Shown one piece after another: positions 10,134-22,040 of a stretch of 64,000 nt of DNA; the stretch's first letter is position 1; the number at the start of each line of letters is the position of its first letter. The notes under the pieces were generated by a model. It made no database searches and was not told where the DNA came from. It was given only the letters and a program-made list of their open reading frames with translations. The DNA is from Aegilops tauschii subsp. strangulata. Lineage: Eukaryota; Streptophyta; Magnoliopsida; Poales; Poaceae. The position numbers and the translations under genes were made by a program. The stretch covers positions 141,128,885 through 141,192,884 of the forward strand of contig NC_053038.3 in the NCBI RefSeq assembly GCF_002575655.3. Direction: 5' to 3'.

Positions 10134-13100
10134 ATGACCAAGAGTCGTCGCGGCAAGCTCTACATCGACGATGCAAACTGGGGCCCTGACGCCGGCTCAA
10201 TTGAGTACGGGTACCGGGTCCCCTTCGGCGAAATTCATGTTTTCATTGGCAAGATTGGTGAGCCGGGCCCTGAGCCGGATCTCTGCGCCGATCTCATCGA
10301 GACGGCTCAGCGTGCACGACCCGCCCGGGCCCGGCCTGCCTTAAGGCGCGCGTTTGTGGGATGTATCCATGGAGGGCCCTCTGATCTATCTGGGTCTGGT
10401 GATGAGGCGGCCGCCGGCTTTGACGGCGAGTCGGCCACCGATGAGTCAAACTCGTTGTATCAACTTCAAGATGGCAGGCTCATGGGTTGTTCCGATGGTG
10501 ACAGTATTCCGGACCCGTTTGAGCCGCCAAGTCAGGTTGGAGTCTTTATGGCTGGCGCGCAGCCTGTTCAGAACCCCGCTGCTGAAGCAGGAAACCCGTG
10601 CCTTCTCCGGCTCAGGTGCTGATGGACCTCACGGACAAGATGACGGCCCTGTTAACCACCACGGTTGACCCGGCGGATCAAGCTCAGCATGATGCGGAGG
10701 TGGCACAGTTAAAATTGGATCTAGTGAAAGCTAAGGAGGAGCTTGCAGCGGAAGGGATCAGGATGGCTGCAGAGAGGGCGGCTCTCGATGCCCAAACTCA
10801 GCTGATCCAGGCGCAGTCCTTCCAACTCATGATGGATCAGAACGCGTCCAATGAGGTCATGAGAAGGAGGCATCAAAAGACCCAATCTCGACTCCCTCCG
10901 GTTTACGATCCACGCAACCTCTTCAACACGCCAGGTGCAGGGTCTAGTAACCCGCCAGGGGTCATAGTGCCCGGGTCTGGAGCCCCTATTCAGCCACGGG
11001 TGATGGGGCCTCCCCAGGTGCCCCCTGCCCCGCCTCAGTACGTGCCAATACCCCCGGGTCATTATAATAACCCGCTGGAGAACATGGTCGCTGCGGCAGC
11101 ACGGCTGGCGGCTCTCCCAGTTGACGGCGACTCTCCGACGACTATTGAAACCCGCCGGTTCAGGGAACTCCTTTAGATAGCACTGGCGCAGCAAGAGGCA
11201 TACTCCTACAGCCGGGACAGGATCCACTCGACCCCTCGTCCAGGCCAGACCCCGAGTTACAGCCGGCACATGGTCTCAGCAACCGGCTCAAGTAACGTCC
11301 GACGCCATGACCCGCCCCCTGGCCACGGCCCGACTCATAATGGAGCCTTTCATGCAGCAGACCAGGACAGAGCGCGGCAAGAGGCGGAGCAAGTGCCTCA
11401 ATTGACGGCTTACCAGACCCCCCCGGCTTATCCGACGACTTCCGTCGACGTGGGTATCCCCACCAGGACTGGGGGTGTCCCTTGTTTAGTACCAGCTATC
11501 CGCAATGAGCGTCTACCCAAGGACTTCAAAGGCCCTAGGAAGGTGCCTAATTACACAGCAGACTTACAGCCTGCAGCCTGGATCGAGAGTTATGAGATGG
11601 CTATGGAGCTGCTGGAGGTCAGTGAGGCGGCCATGGCTAAGTATTTCACCATGATGTTAGATGGGACTGCCCGCACTTGGTTGAAAGGGCTACCACCGAA
11701 TTCCATTGGGTCTTGGGCTGAGCTGAAAGCCCGGTTCATCCAAAACTTCAAAGATACCTGTAGGCAGTCTATGTCAATTGTGGATTTGACTAACTGTAAG
11801 CAGCAAGAGGGTGAGTCTACGACACATTGGGTTCGCCGGGTTAAGGAGATCATACACTCGTCAGCCAAGATGGATGCCGGCTCAGCGGTTTTAATGCTGG
11901 AGCAGAATTGTCGTTTTGTGCCCCTGAAGATGAAACTCGGGCGGCTTAAGTGCGACTGCAGTGATATGGGTACACTAATGGCGGCTCTTGTCAAGTACGC
12001 CGATTCTGATGGTACCAAGGATCCCCCTTCAGATGATGAAAGGACAGGGAAGGGAAAGAAGAACGGCAATGGCAAGGGTCCTCAGTTTAACCCGGGGAAC
12101 CAAGGAGGAGGCAAGCGCAAGGCCGATGGCAGCCTAGAGTTTGTAGCCAACGCCAGCTCACAAGGTAATAACCAGCGACGCAAGGGGAGGCCCCCTCCCC
12201 GAGGCGGCGGGTCAGGTCCGACGCTGGAGCAGCTGTTGAATGAACCTTGTCCAAGGCATGGCTCTAGAGAGAAGCCAGCGACTCATCTGTGGAAGGATTG
12301 TGCAATCATGAAGGCCTTTAATAATTACAATGGCCCGGGCGGCGGCTCAGGCGCCGGCGGCTTTCATGGCCCGGGCGGCGGCTCAAATTCCGGTCCTCAG
12401 AACGGTCAAGGGGGCTTTAACCAGCAGTCTGACCAGGGTCATCAACAGCAGCAGGGGGGTTATCAGACCAATCCAAAGCAGCTTAGCGGTGGACAGTATC
12501 ATGTGTTTACCACTAGTCTGTGTAAGCGAGATCAGAAGCTTCATAAGAGGGCAATGAATGCTGTTGAGCCGGCGGTCCCACGTTACTTGCGGTGGTCTGA
12601 GCAGCCTATAGTGTGGAGTAGGGAGGATCACCCTCCCTGGGTGGATAACCCGGGCCACTTGGCCTTAGTGGTGGCTCCTCAAGTGGGAGGCTATAAGTTC
12701 ACAAAGGTGCTCATGGATGGAGGCAGCAGCATCAACATCCTCTATTATGAGACTTTTCGCCGTATGGGGTTGGTTGATAAGAACCTCAGCCAGTCAATCA
12801 CTATCTTCCATGGTGTTGTACCTGGTAAGTCGGCGTATCCAGTCGGCAAGATCGAATTGGAAGTGGCCTTTGGAGATGAGAATAACTACAGAGTGGAGAA
12901 ATTGACCTTTGAGGTGGTTAAGATAAGAAGCCCGTACCATGCTATATTTGGGCGGCCGGCTTACGCCAAGTTCATGGCTCGGCCGTGTTATGTGTACTTA
13001 CAGCTCAAGATGCCGGGTCACAACGGGACCATTACGGTTCACGGCAGCCGGAAAGTGGCCCTAGAGTGTGAGGAAGGCGATGCAGCTTATGCAGAATCTG

Positions 13101-13294
13101 TTTGTGCAACAGAGGAGTTGAAGTTTTACAAGGACAATGTTGACCCAACTGATATGACCTCTCTGAAAAAGCCGACTACGGAGCATGAGCCGGCAATGAA
13201 ATTTATGTCAGCTGATGAGACTAAACTTGTTGATTTCGTTCCAGGAGACTCATCTCAGCAATTTAGCATCAGTGCCAATCTGGATCCAAAATAG
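10134..13294 (+). pseudogene. Tat-type gag-protease, interrupted frame
   Basis: Gag builds the particle and the protease matures it. ATG at 10134 starts MTKSRRGKLYIDD. The N-terminal part is open to 10622 and shifts frame near 10600. The next part is open to TAG at 11174 and then stays in frame to 13294. The core gag domain is at about 11510-11870, with ARTWLKGLPPNSIGSW and FIQNFKDTCRQS. A Gly/Lys-rich linker follows, and the aspartic protease appears as KVLMDGGSSINILYYETF near 12705-12760, where Asp-Gly-Gly-Ser replaces the usual DSG/DTG. No CCHC knuckle is evident. The final TAG (13292-13294) follows ISANLDPK, sits at the same place as in the left-edge Gypsy and may be a programmed boundary. 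The frameshift and the TAG at 11174 look like decay. Confidence 0.85.
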
Positions 13295-16200
13295 GAAGGC
13301 GCGCTCATCGAGTTCATCCGTGAGAATAGGGACATCTTCGCATGGAAACCTTCTGACATGCCAAGTGTACCTAGAGAACTCGCTGAGCATACTCTCAATG
13401 TTGATCCGAAATTTAAGCCGGTCAGGCAGTTCCTTCGGCGGTTTAATGAAGAGAGGCGGAAAGCTATTGGTGAAGAGGTGGCCCGGCTCTTGGCGGCCGG
13501 GTTTATCGTTGAAGTCTTTCACCCAGAGTGGTTAGCTAACCCGGTGCTCGTGCTCAAGAAGAACGGCACTTGGCGGATGTGTGTGGATTATACAGATTTA
13601 AATAAGGTGTGTCCGGCTGATCCTTTTGCCCTCCCCCGTATTGATCAAATCATTGATGCTACGGCAGGTTGCGCGCGCTTAAGCTTCTTGGATGCTTATT
13701 CCGGATATCATCAGATTAAGATGGCAGTTAAGGACCAGGAGAAGACGGCGTTCATCACTCCCTTTGGAGCCTTCTGCTATGTGTCTATGCCCTTTGGACT
13801 TAAGTGTGCACAGGCGACTTACCAGCGTTGTGTACAGAACTGTCTTCATAAACAGATTGGGCGCAATGTTCACGCTTATGTGGACGATATTGTGGTTAAG
13901 TCCATAAGAGAGGAAACCCTGATAGATGATTTAAGGGAAACCTTTGATAATCTCCGGGTCTACAAGATGATGCTTAACCCGGCCAAGTGTGTCTTTGGTG
14001 TCCCTGCAGGCAAGCTCTTGGGTTTTTTGGTTTCTGACAAAGGCATTGAGGCGAACCCGGAGAAGATCAAGGCCATCACCTCCCTGGCTAAGCCGGCGTG
14101 TATAAATGACGTTCAGCGTTTGGCGGGTCGCATCGCTGCTTTAAGCCGGTTTATAAGCCGTTTGGGTGAGAAGGCCATGCCATTATATCAGTTGATGAAG
14201 AAAACTGATAACTTTGTCTGGAATGATGCAGCTAATACTGCCTTTGAGGATTTGAAGAAGCAGCTGGCAGAGCCTCCAGTGCTTGCTGCTCCGGTTGATA
14301 AGGAGCCCTTATTATTATATGTGGCGGCGAACACACGAGCCGTCAGTGTGGCTATGGTGGTGGAGCGCAAGGAGGAGGGTAAGGAGCATCCGGTTCAGCG
14401 GCCGGTTTATTATGTCAGCGAAGTGCTCATTGAGTCCAAGCAGCGGTATCCGCATTGGCAGAAGCTTGTTTATGGTGTGTTCACGGCGAGCCGGAAACTT
14501 AAGCATTATTTTCAGGGTCATCCCATCACTGTGGTCAGTTCTGCCCCTCTTGGTGATATCATTCAAAAAAGAGAGGCCACAGGGAGAGTAGCTAAGTGGG
14601 CTATAGAGCTTGGACCTCATGGTCTCAAGTACGTGCCACGCACTGCTGTTAAATCTCAGGCCTTGGTGGATTTCATCAATGACTGGACAGAGTCAGAAGT
14701 GCCCGAGCAGAAGCCGGACAACACATATTGGACTATCCACTTTGATGGGTCCAGGCAGTTGGAGGGCTCGGGGGCTGGAGTCGTGTTGGCTTCCCCTAAA
14801 GGTGACAAGTTTCATTATGTGCTACAGTTGCTGTTTCCTCTTACTAACAACGCGGCTGAGTACGAGGCCTTGCTCCACGGTCTTCGGATGGCTAAGGAGA
14901 TGAGCTTGAGCCGGGTAAGGTGTTTCGGTGACTCAGACTTGGTGGCTCAACAACTATCGGGCAAGTGGGACTCTAAGGACCCTCTCATGGCGGCTTATCG
15001 CCGCGAGGTTGATGCTATTGCTGGGCACTTTTAGGGTTATCAAGTGGAACACATCGATCGCAGGAAGAACGAGGCGGCGGATGCTTTAAGCCGGTTGGGC
15101 TCTCAGCGAAAACCGGTGCCGCCTAACACTTTCCTGGACGTCCTATATAGCCCTTCTGTTAAGTTGCCTACAGAGGAAGACTTGGCTGTCCCTGACCCGG
15201 AGGCACGACTGGTGGTGGCTCTCCATATCATACCAGACTGGACAATGCCATATCTGGCTTACATGACCCGGGGCGAGTTGCCTGAGGATGAAACTTTGGC
15301 CAGGCAAATAACCCGGCGGGCTAAGTCAATGATTGTTATCAATGGGGAGTTGCATCTCCGCAGTGTTACGGGCGCGTTTCAGCGTTGCGTTTCCCCTGAG
15401 GAAGGTCAAGAGATCTTACGTGAGATCCATGAAGGGGATTGTGGCCATCACGCCGGCTCAAAGTCTCTTGTGGCCAAGGCTTTTCGTCATGGTTTTTATT
15501 GGTTGACGGCTCATGCGGATGCAGAGGACTTGGTCAGTAAGTGTGATGGTGGCCAAAGGTTCTCACGACGGGCTCATGTGCCGGCTCAGGAGCTGAGGAT
15601 GATCCCAATCACTTGGCCCTTTGCGGTCTGGGGGCTTGACATGGTTGGGCCTTTTAAAAGGTCCAAGAATAAGAAGACCCACCTCTTGGTGGCAGTTGAC
15701 AAGTTTACCAAGTGGGTTGAACCGGAGCCAGTTAGCAAGTGTGATGCAGCCACGGCGGTTCAGTTTATGAAAAAGGTGATCTTTCGCTTTGGTTTTCCAC
15801 ACAGCATTATAACTGACAATGGCACCAATCTCTCCAAAGGCGCCATGGAGGAGTTTTGTCAACGAGAGCATATCCGACTTGATGTTTCCTCAGTGGCTCA
15901 TCCTCAATCCAATGGTCAAGCTGAGAGAGCTAATCAGGAGATTCTGGAGGGTATCAAGCCCCGGCTTTTGGTCCCTTGGCAACGGACGTCGGGTTGTTGG
16001 GTGGAAGAGCTGCCCTCCGTGTTATGGAGCATTAACACTACTCCTAACAGGTCTACCGGCTTCACGCCTTTCTTCATGGTTTATGGGGAAGAAGCAGTCC
16101 TCCCCAGTGACATCCGTCATGACTCACCTCGTGTGGCGGCTTATGTTGAGACGGATAATGAACAGGCGCGCCAAGATGCTCTTGACTTGTTGGACGAATA

Positions 16201-16498
16201 GCGTGATGTGGCAGCAGCCCATTCAGCGATTTACCAACAAGACCTGCGCCGTTATCATAGCCGCGGGGTCAAATCCCGGGTCTTCCAGGAAGGCGATCTC
16301 GTGCTCCGGCTCATCCAGGATCAAACAGATGCACACAAGTTATCCCCGCCTTGGGAAGGGCCCTTTGTGGTTAGCAAGAACTTGCACAACAGGTCATATT
16401 ACCTCATTGATATTCGGGAGCATAAAGAGTCACGTAAGTCGAAGGAAGAGACCCGTCGGCCGTGGAACATAGCTCAGCTTCGGCCTTACTACACTTGA
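13295..16498 (+). pseudogene. Tat-type pol: reverse transcriptase, RNase H, integrase
   Basis: One continuous frame follows the TAG at 13292, starting EGALIEFIRENRDIFAW. The RT shows FLDAYSGYHQIKM and the catalytic YVDDIVVKS (about 13878). RNase H shows the acidic set in TIHFDGSRQLEG, NNAAEYEALLHGL and RCFGDSDLVAQQ. The integrase zinc-binding region (about 15440-15560) keeps its histidines but reads CDGGQRF where the family has C-x-x-C, so one zinc-binding Cys is lost. The DDE core is visible in GLDMVGPF, ITDNGTN and NGQAERANQEI. In-frame TAG codons at 15032 and 16199 split the frame. The C-terminus ends RRPWNIAQLRPYYT. Catalytic residues of RT and RNase H look intact, but three lesions make the polyprotein non-functional. 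Confidence 0.92.
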
Positions 16499-17583
16499 GC
16501 CACCGGCTCTCGTGGTGTACATATTTCTCTCAGCCATGTATATATTATGATAAGCAATAAAGCAGGACCTCTGTCCTTTTTTCTCCTCCAAATATGCACG
16601 TGTTGTTTTCATTGCAAGATTACAGGATGACTTAACGGAGGATCCGGCTTATGATCGTATTCGAATTTAGCCGTAAGCAATAAGGTCACTTGGGGGCTTC
16701 CTGTTCAAACATGGGTCGTATTCGAACCAAAGAGAACATAGCTGTCGATACCCATTTGATTGGCAAAGTGCCGAGCTCATTGGGAGGTTACCTTTGGTCA
16801 TATTTGAATCATAGTTTAGCCCCTCTGAGAACCGATATGGATCGTATTCGAATCAGCGTCGTTAAACAATTCTTAAAATCACTTGGGGGCTTCCTGTTCA
16901 AACATGGGTCGTATTCGAACCAAAGAGAACATAGCTGTCGATACCCTCTTGATTGGCATCGCCACACCCACTGGGGGCTATATGATCGTATACGAATCTT
17001 AGCATAACCCCTTTGGGCCGGGTCTCTGGTCGTATCCGAACCGGAAGCCCCTATGTTCCTCTGCTTTATAACAAGTTTCTTCTGATTATTTCAAAGTGTG
17101 TACGGCCGGGTTTCACCTTGCCGGCTCAACTTGGGTTTACAGTATTGCTGAACACAATGGGTGTTGTAAGACAGGTAAACCGGAGTTGCGGTACCAACCT
17201 TCTTATCCGGGTTATCTAAACCGGAAGTATGCTTGCAGGCCGTTAAGTATGTTCTTACGGCTGTATTCAGGATATCATTGAAGACAAGTCCTTTTTGATT
17301 CATATTCCAGGTTATCTAACACTTATGATTCTCAGGGCGGTAAGCCACCTCGAGACTTGTGATTTGCCCTTCTATGCAAGATAATTAAGGGCACCTCTTT
17401 TGAGGTTAAGAAAAACAAATGATTGATTATGACCCGGAGAAATATCAAAGAGACAACTTCAAAAGACTTTAGCATTCAATACGTGCACGATGGCACGACA
17501 GAGATAAACTGTTGCACCTACTCTATTACAAAACTCATCAAGTCTAAAAGGGTGGAGCATTGTTTGGTAAACCGCCAGCCGAG
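16499..17583. repeat. Tat element spacer with tandem repeats between convergent pol and antisense gene
   Basis: An AATAAA lies at about 16556 on the plus strand, shortly after the pol stop. A segment of about 78 bp (starting cacttgggggcttcctg and running to tagctgtcgatacc) occurs at about 16686 and again at about 16881, a spacing of about 195 bp. The shorter motif cgtattcgaa, or close variants, recurs at least six times from 16655 to 17040. Satellite-like repeats in the 3' non-coding part are typical of Tat elements. The antisense gene ends at 17584, so this spacer separates two converging transcription units. Confidence 0.7.
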
Positions 17584-20500
17584 TTATGATGCTTGCTGAG
17601 TTGAAGTCTCCGGCTCGTTCCTATCCTCTCCTCCGGCTGATCCCAAGACCTGGAAAGTTGATGACTTCCAGTCGATGCCGCTGAGAGCTTCGAATTGGGC
17701 TTCCTCGTCAATTAACCCGGCCGGGTCAATCTCCAGGGCGAAAGTGTGCTGACGAGCCGGCGGGATCAAGTTGAGGGCTTCATAGCGAGGGGTTGGAATC
17801 CTCTGATTCTCCGCATTGTAACCCGGCTGGTACTTGGTTAGATCTGTGTCGTTCCCGATAAGGGTGGCCACCGGGCATATAGCCTTCACGCAAGCTGCGA
17901 AGTCCTTCTGATCGAAAGCTGAGCCGTCTTCCTTCAGGCTTGGATAGCCAAGGGCGATGTCTGCCGGGTCTAACTCCGGCAGGAATGCCTTGGCCCGGCT
18001 CAGCGCGGCGATTGCTCCGGCTCTTGTAGAGGCCCGTCGCAGCTCTTGAATCCATTGAGGCAGTACAACGAGCCGGCGAAGGACTTCTGCCAAGTGAGTC
18101 GGCACCTCGTTGGATAAGGCCACCACAGCTAAGGCACGCTGTGACCCGGTGTAGAGCTGCTCCACCAGGGTATACACGGCCTTCAGCTTGGTGACCACGC
18201 TCTGGTTGAGGTTGGCACTTCTGGGACCTGTTTAACAGAATCAGATAAGCCGGTGACAAGGATGAATTATGAGATATAAACATTTTAAACTTGATGAAAC
18301 CCGGTGAGGCGACTTACCGAAGATGGCGGCCACCATCTGGGAAACCTGGCGCTTTAGGCCGGAGAGCTCGGCGGTCTTCTCGGAGAGAGTCTTCTCCGCC
18401 TGTTCAGCCCGGGTCACCAATGCGGCCTTTTCTTCGGCCCATGCCTTCCGCTCAGCGTCGAACTCCGTCTTCAGCTTCTCTTGCGCGGCGATGCTGGACA
18501 CGAACTTGGCGTTTGCCTTCCGGGTCTCCATCTCTTGCATCTTCAGACGGCTCGTGAGATCAGCAAGGTCAGTCTCCAGCTTCTTGCCAGCAGCCTGTAT
18601 AAGTTTCCGGGTTATGGCATGAACAATTACTCTACAAATTTAAAGTCCCAAGCGTTTTCCAAGCAAAGACACTTGGCACTTGGGGGCTAATGCATATTGA
18701 ACGTTTTCTATCTACATATTGCCGTTTCAAATGGAGTAAGCCGGAACCTAAGTCTACAACGTACTGAGTCATAAGTCGTCGACTTGGGGGCTAGCATGGT
18801 ACAGGTAACTAAGAAGTAAATAAGAGGACAAAAGGATGTTACCTCAGACTTTTGTTGGATCTGGGTCACCATGGCAACCTCGGTGTCCCGGCTCTTGTGC
18901 ACTTGGCTGATGTAGCTAGAGACGAGCTCTCCAATGCTCAGGGTCGTGTAGTCGGAGAGGTCCAAGTTCACCCGGTGGGGCTGCAGCAACTCCCCCTTAG
19001 CGGAGCACTTGGCCAGCACGGTAGGTCTCCCCGGTTCAACGAACTCCGTCCGGGTGATTACCACGTCCGGGTCATTTGTTGGTTGGGCCGAGCCGGAGGC
19101 CTCCGGGTCAGCAGAAGCTTCTACAGGCGCCGTGTCCATTGGAGTGGTGGCTTCGGGGGCGGAGGCAGCTGGCGGTTCTTGGACCGTCACCTCTGGCTCA
19201 GGCAAATCCGGCACTCCGGCTGACTTGGTTTTCTTCACCCTCTTGGTGAGCTTTGCCTGGGCACTGAAAGAACAACAAAGGTTAGTACAAAAAATATGAG
19301 TAAAGATCAGAACAACATGAGATGATTATCGTTACCCGGGCGCGGTCTTGAAAGCCGGCAGATTCGACTGCATAGAGTCGCCGGAAGAAGGGGAAGTCTC
19401 CTGATAATTTGAGTCATAAGAATTAAGCGGTTGGCGTATAACACCCCCAAAAGGATGAAAAGGGTACAATTTTGCGATCACCTCGGTCCGGCGTTTCCTT
19501 GATGCATCAGGTAACCCGGAGGAGAGGTCAGTGTCCTTGCTGGTCCGGGTGTGCCGCCGGCTCTCATGAACCTGTCGCTTCAAAATAAATTGAGGATCTT
19601 GGTAAGCTAAAGGATGGGAAAAGCTTACTTTCCGGGTTACTCTTCGGGTTTTCAGCCTTGGCAAGGGCTCCGAGTCGAAGGAAAGTATTGTTACCTCTTC
19701 AACCACCGGGTTACTGGCTCCGGTGTCCTCCTGTTGATAAACAGCATTGATAAGGCGGACAGAAATAAACGACAAGTATAATAAGAGCTTACAGGTTTAG
19801 GAATTACCTCAGACTCGGAGCTGTCACTTAGCTGCAACAGCTCCGAAGCACTGGGCCTACTTCCCTTCTTACGGGGAGCGGCTTTCTTGGCGGCTTTCTT
19901 CACCTTTCTGGCCTTCTTGGCCGCCTCATGGTCATATTTGACCCGCCAGAACTTGTCGTCAGCCTGAAAAATACAATGATGATTTCTTCAAACGATTCAG
20001 ATGAAGGTTATATACAGAAGAAGATAGGATGATCAGATTGGCGGCTTACCGCTGGGGCTGGGTTGGTCTTGCAGAAGGGGGCTAACCCGGTCCTTCCACA
20101 GTCTGCCAGGCTCTCGTTCAAGAGAGCCTTGGTCATCTCCTCTGCAACGTCTTCAGGAAGATCATTGCGGCTGTGTCTCTGAGGGTCGTCTTTTCGGCCC
20201 GTGTACTCGCACATTAAGCCAGGGCGGCGGCTCAATGGGATCACCCGCCATGAGATCCAGACCCGGACCAGATCGATTCCATTTAGACCATTGCCCAGGA
20301 GAGCCTTGATCTTGTTGATGGTGGGAAGCAGAGGCTGGCGCTCCACCGGAGTCAGTTTGTCTGACAATGGGTGTGTTGACTCCAGACGTGATGGGCGAAA
20401 GCCGGGCAGCGGACTTTCATCAGCCGGTGACGTATCTTGGCAATAGAACCAAGTCATGTTCCAGTCCTTTGGGTGGCTCGGCGGCTCAGCATAAGGGAAA

Positions 20501-20942
20501 AGACAGTCTCTTTGCCGCTGAATGGAGATGCCACCTAGCTCTAGACTTGGTCCATTGGCGCACTCATTCTGACGGTTTAAGTAAAAAGCTCTCTGAAGAG
20601 CAGCAGACTAGGTTCTTCTCCAAGATAAACCTCATAGAAGACTTGGAAATTGCAGATGTTGGACACTGAGTTGGGTCCTATATCTTGAGGCTGCAAGTCG
20701 AAGAAGTTCAGAACGTCTCTGAAAAACTTTGAACCGGGCGGTGCGAAGCCCCGGCTCATATGATCCGCAAAAATCACTACCTCCCCGTCCTTTGGCTGTG
20801 GTCTCTCTTCTGATGGGTCAGGGGCACGGTAGGACATGACATCCTTCTTGGGCAGATATCTGGACTTAACAAAATCTGCTAGGGTCTCATTGGTGACATT
20901 GGACCTCATCCAGTTGCAAGTAATGGGAGCTTTGGGAGGCAT
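17584..20942 (-). pseudogene. Antisense eight-exon gene of the Tat element (Transposase_28-like N-terminus)
   Basis: Exons on minus: 20942-20050, 19963-19808, 19730-19629, 19571-19482, 19400-19336, 19263-18843, 18594-18318 and 18227-17584. All seven introns are GT-AG, and exons 2 to 8 join in frame to a TAA at 17586-17584. Exon 1 starts MPPKAPITCNWMRSNV and resembles the plant putative gypsy-type transposon domain (PF04195), by memory. It is one base short in a T run near 20580, the only coding lesion I see. The model would be about 880 residues. Exon 2 has a Lys-rich, nuclear-signal-like stretch, KKARKVKKAAKKAAPRKK. Exon 7 looks coiled-coil (AAQEKLKTEFDAERKAWAEE). Exon 8 is a C-terminal domain I do not recognise. 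The role of such antisense proteins is unknown. Confidence 0.8.
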
Positions 20943-21725
20943 GGTGAAAGTCGGCGGTCTATGATAAAAGGAAAAACGTCCGGGTTAATTATGAGCCGGA
21001 GGAAATCTACAGTTCAATGTCAAGGTGGCGGCTTATGAAGGGGACTAATGGTATACACTTAAGTGCATCGGGCTATTTAAGCCGCCGAGGGATTGAGAGT
21101 AATTTGATCGTCTACAGGCCTTATTACAGCTAAGCCGGAAATTTTTATGGCGCATGGCTTTCTTTAAGCCGGACGGTTCTACGGCACGTGGTTTCTTTAA
21201 ACCGGAACTATAAACCGCCGGGATTCAATGATTGCAGTTTTTTACTAAGTGTTGTAAAACAGGTTTCACACATTGCAGTAACTTTTTTGGATCAAAATGG
21301 TCGGGCAAAAGAAAATTTTCTAGACCTAGAAACAGAAGCGAGGGAGTTCTTGGGCTCGAACAAAGTTCCTATGCAGTAAAAAGAGAGCTGCTTGCGTGTA
21401 AAATGGGTGCTAAACAGTCACCGCAATAGTTCTATGCAGATCTAAGATCAAAAGGAGCAGTAAGAAAGACAACTACCGGAGTTTGTGGTAATGGTGATGA
21501 ACTACGAAGAACACGGACGAACTACTCGAGCCCTAGTACGGATCTGCCCTATGGAGTAGCGGAGACTCACCGGAGCTGGAGAGGAGCGGAGGTTGCCACC
21601 GTTTGTCTGGTCCGAGTCAGGGTGATGCAGCGGCCAAGGTTGACGAAGACCGGGGGCGCGACGGCGGTGGCAGTAGCAGAGCTCGGGCAGAGGAGCAATG
21701 GCACGAGGAAAAAGATGGAGAGAGA
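20943..21725 (-). other. 5' UTR and 5'-UTR intron of the antisense gene
   Basis: On the minus strand a strong donor, CCG|GTGAGTCTCC, lies at 21571/21570. An acceptor in a pyrimidine-rich context, TTTTATCATAG, ends at 20959, 17 nt before the start codon. This defines a likely 612-nt intron in the leader. The first exon would run from about 21725, about 30 bp after the TATA box. Inferred from splice-site consensus only. Confidence 0.55.
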
Positions 21726-21749
21726 AGTGGCTGAGAGCCCGTCGGGCCG

Positions 21750-21944
21750 GCCTATTTATAAGGCAAGTTCATAAGTGGGCGCGAGATTCAAGGAGACCAC
21801 GGCATGGTTATCTCCCCACGAAACGCCTCGATTTTCGGGATGACAGTAAAGAAAAAGATCCGTTGCGGATCTGGCGGAGTAAAAAACGGACTTAAGAGAA
21901 GATGACGTCACGGCGGATTATCCGGAGTCCAGAGGATGACGTCA
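21750..21944 (-). promoter_or_regulatory. Promoter of the antisense gene: TATA box and two TGACGTCA boxes
   Basis: The minus strand reads GCCTTATAAATAGGCC, with TATAAATA at 21760-21753. Upstream in the same orientation are two perfect palindromes TGACGTCA, at 21903-21910 and 21937-21944, in the near-identical contexts gatgacgtcacggcgg and gatgacgtcacgccgg. TGACGTCA is the classic binding core of plant bZIP (TGA/CRE-type) factors. The boxes lie about 145 and 180 bp upstream of the TATA box, a normal plant promoter spacing. The motifs are seen directly; promoter function is inferred. Confidence 0.7.
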
Positions 21945-22040
21945 CGCCGGGTTATGGCCTTCACACAATTGTAAGCCGGAGGTTTCCTGTCGAAGGAATG
22001 GAAGATTAATATGAGCCAGCTCAAATCAATCTGGGCCTAA

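Noticed and set aside
17584..20942. Antisense exons as a captured host gene
   Set aside because: Similar antisense genes at this position, between pol and 3' LTR, are a general feature of Tat elements, so element origin is simpler.
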